From positions 62,204,930-62,268,929 of the forward strand of contig NC_068357.1 in NCBI RefSeq assembly GCF_020536995.1: a stretch of DNA of 64,000 nucleotides. The letters are read 5' to 3'. Origin of the DNA: Dreissena polymorpha (lineage: Eukaryota > Mollusca > Bivalvia > Myida > Dreissenidae). A program made the translations under genes and the position numbers. Below are positions 63,501-64,000 of the stretch, piece by piece; within the stretch, counting starts at the first letter, position 1, and every line of letters begins with the position of its first letter. The notes under the pieces were generated by a model. It ran no database searches, was not told the origin of the DNA, and was given only the letters and a program-made list of their open reading frames with translations.

Positions 63501-64000
63501 ATATGCTCAAAAGTCCAAGATCTAATTGGAACTGCACATGACCAGTACAATGCACGCAAGGTAAAATAAATGTGAACATTGCCGCTGATACTCTTCGCGC
63601 TGCATTTGAAACACTTTTTATTCTGATGTAGGATAGTAGACAATGTCAAAGCTTTTCGTAAAACTCATTGATTTATTTTGATTCCTTCACACCGTCTCTG
63701 GAAATCTAAAATTTGACCAATTCATTTAGTAGATTATTTACATGTAAGCTTATAAAAATACCTTAGCTTGTGTGAACAACTATTTCCACTCAATGGCAGC
63801 TGATTTGAGACTTACATTTTTGGATTTACACTTCATAAGTCTTCAAACATGTGGCAATAATCTTAAAAACAACAAGCTATATGATATTCGTTCGAATCAT
63901 CTAATATTCAAATCTTAGTTTGATGGATATTAACAAAAGAACATTCATGGACCCCGACATAGTAGTTACTATACTAACCAACAAATGAAACAGTTTGATA
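60557..64000. other. Terminal 3.4 kb without a gene
   Basis: AT-rich sequence. Seen in it: inverted words around 61074 and 61840 (GAAAGTCAACCAGA), a hairpin at 61863-61908 with CTTCAGCGTACAG arms, and a 61-bp exact-looking tandem duplication (62545-62666). No open frame looks coding. Confidence 0.5.
62545..62666. repeat. Two tandem 61-bp units
   Basis: ACACCACAATATGCAAACAG... AAACATAATTGTTTT occurs twice in direct succession with no visible difference, so the duplication is recent or an assembly artefact. Confidence 0.9.

Noticed and set aside
1-64000. LTR retroelements or other virus-like copies
   Set aside because: No paired long direct repeats, reverse transcriptase, integrase, capsid or envelope-like sequence was seen in any frame.

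Overview
The window looks like nuclear DNA of a bivalve mollusc. It is AT-rich, has one long gene with many introns, and is crowded with dispersed repeats of molluscan character: elements opening with a TGTCCCCCACTATAG hairpin and filled with GGTCAAGGTCA-rich tandem units, palindromic CCTGATTAGCCTG repeats, and CTCACCTGAGC...CTTGTT repeats. Together these suggest a heterodont clam or dreissenid-like mussel, but the species is an inference. No rRNA, CRISPR array, LTR element or bacterial gene was seen.

The main gene (10368-34356, + strand) is a RIN/sprint-type Ras-Rab interactor. Fourteen coding exons give an SH2 domain (FIVR motif), a very long Ser/Thr-rich linker ending in a proline-rich stretch, the RIN helical and VPS9 exchange domains (ADDFLPV and GGYYLTS motifs), and a C-terminal Ras-association domain ending at 34354-34356. 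The first exons probably lie upstream. About eleven single-base frame breaks occur in the exons, mostly in short homopolymers, yet domain sequence stays excellent on both sides of each. This looks more like consensus error than decay, but is unproven.

The most striking feature is a 58-copy, 51-bp tandem array (10560-13517). Its unit can be dissected exactly: the last 13 bp of a RIN exon, the first 15 bp of its intron including the splice donor, and the first 23 bp of a TTAA-ended MITE that inserted in the intron; the intact MITE still lies at the array's far end. The junction of host exon, intron and transposon end has become a minisatellite, so donor-like and acceptor-like sites recur in most units. 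Smaller duplications of an exon end or donor follow at least two, perhaps three, other exons of the same gene (20608, 27224, 31760).

The rest is repeat country. 3.0-6.2 kb: a hAT element with 8-bp target duplication and two TTAA elements, one with a tRNA-like segment. 13.9-16.8 kb: a GACGC-rich TA-flanked element and a long-TIR element with 10-bp duplication carrying a nested repeat. 34.4-48.3 kb: one orphan SANT-like exon, several MITEs and molluscan repeats. 48.5-60.6 kb: five hAT elements with 5- or 6-bp duplications (three clear families of termini), one of them inside a Tigger/pogo-like element and one inside another hAT. Between these sit exons of an unrecognised protein family (49.5-50.6 kb), a PIF1-like helicase fragment (52.0-52.3 kb, minus) and a small two-exon gene for an 85-residue acidic/basic protein (57.5-58.5 kb). 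The last 3.4 kb holds no gene I can support.
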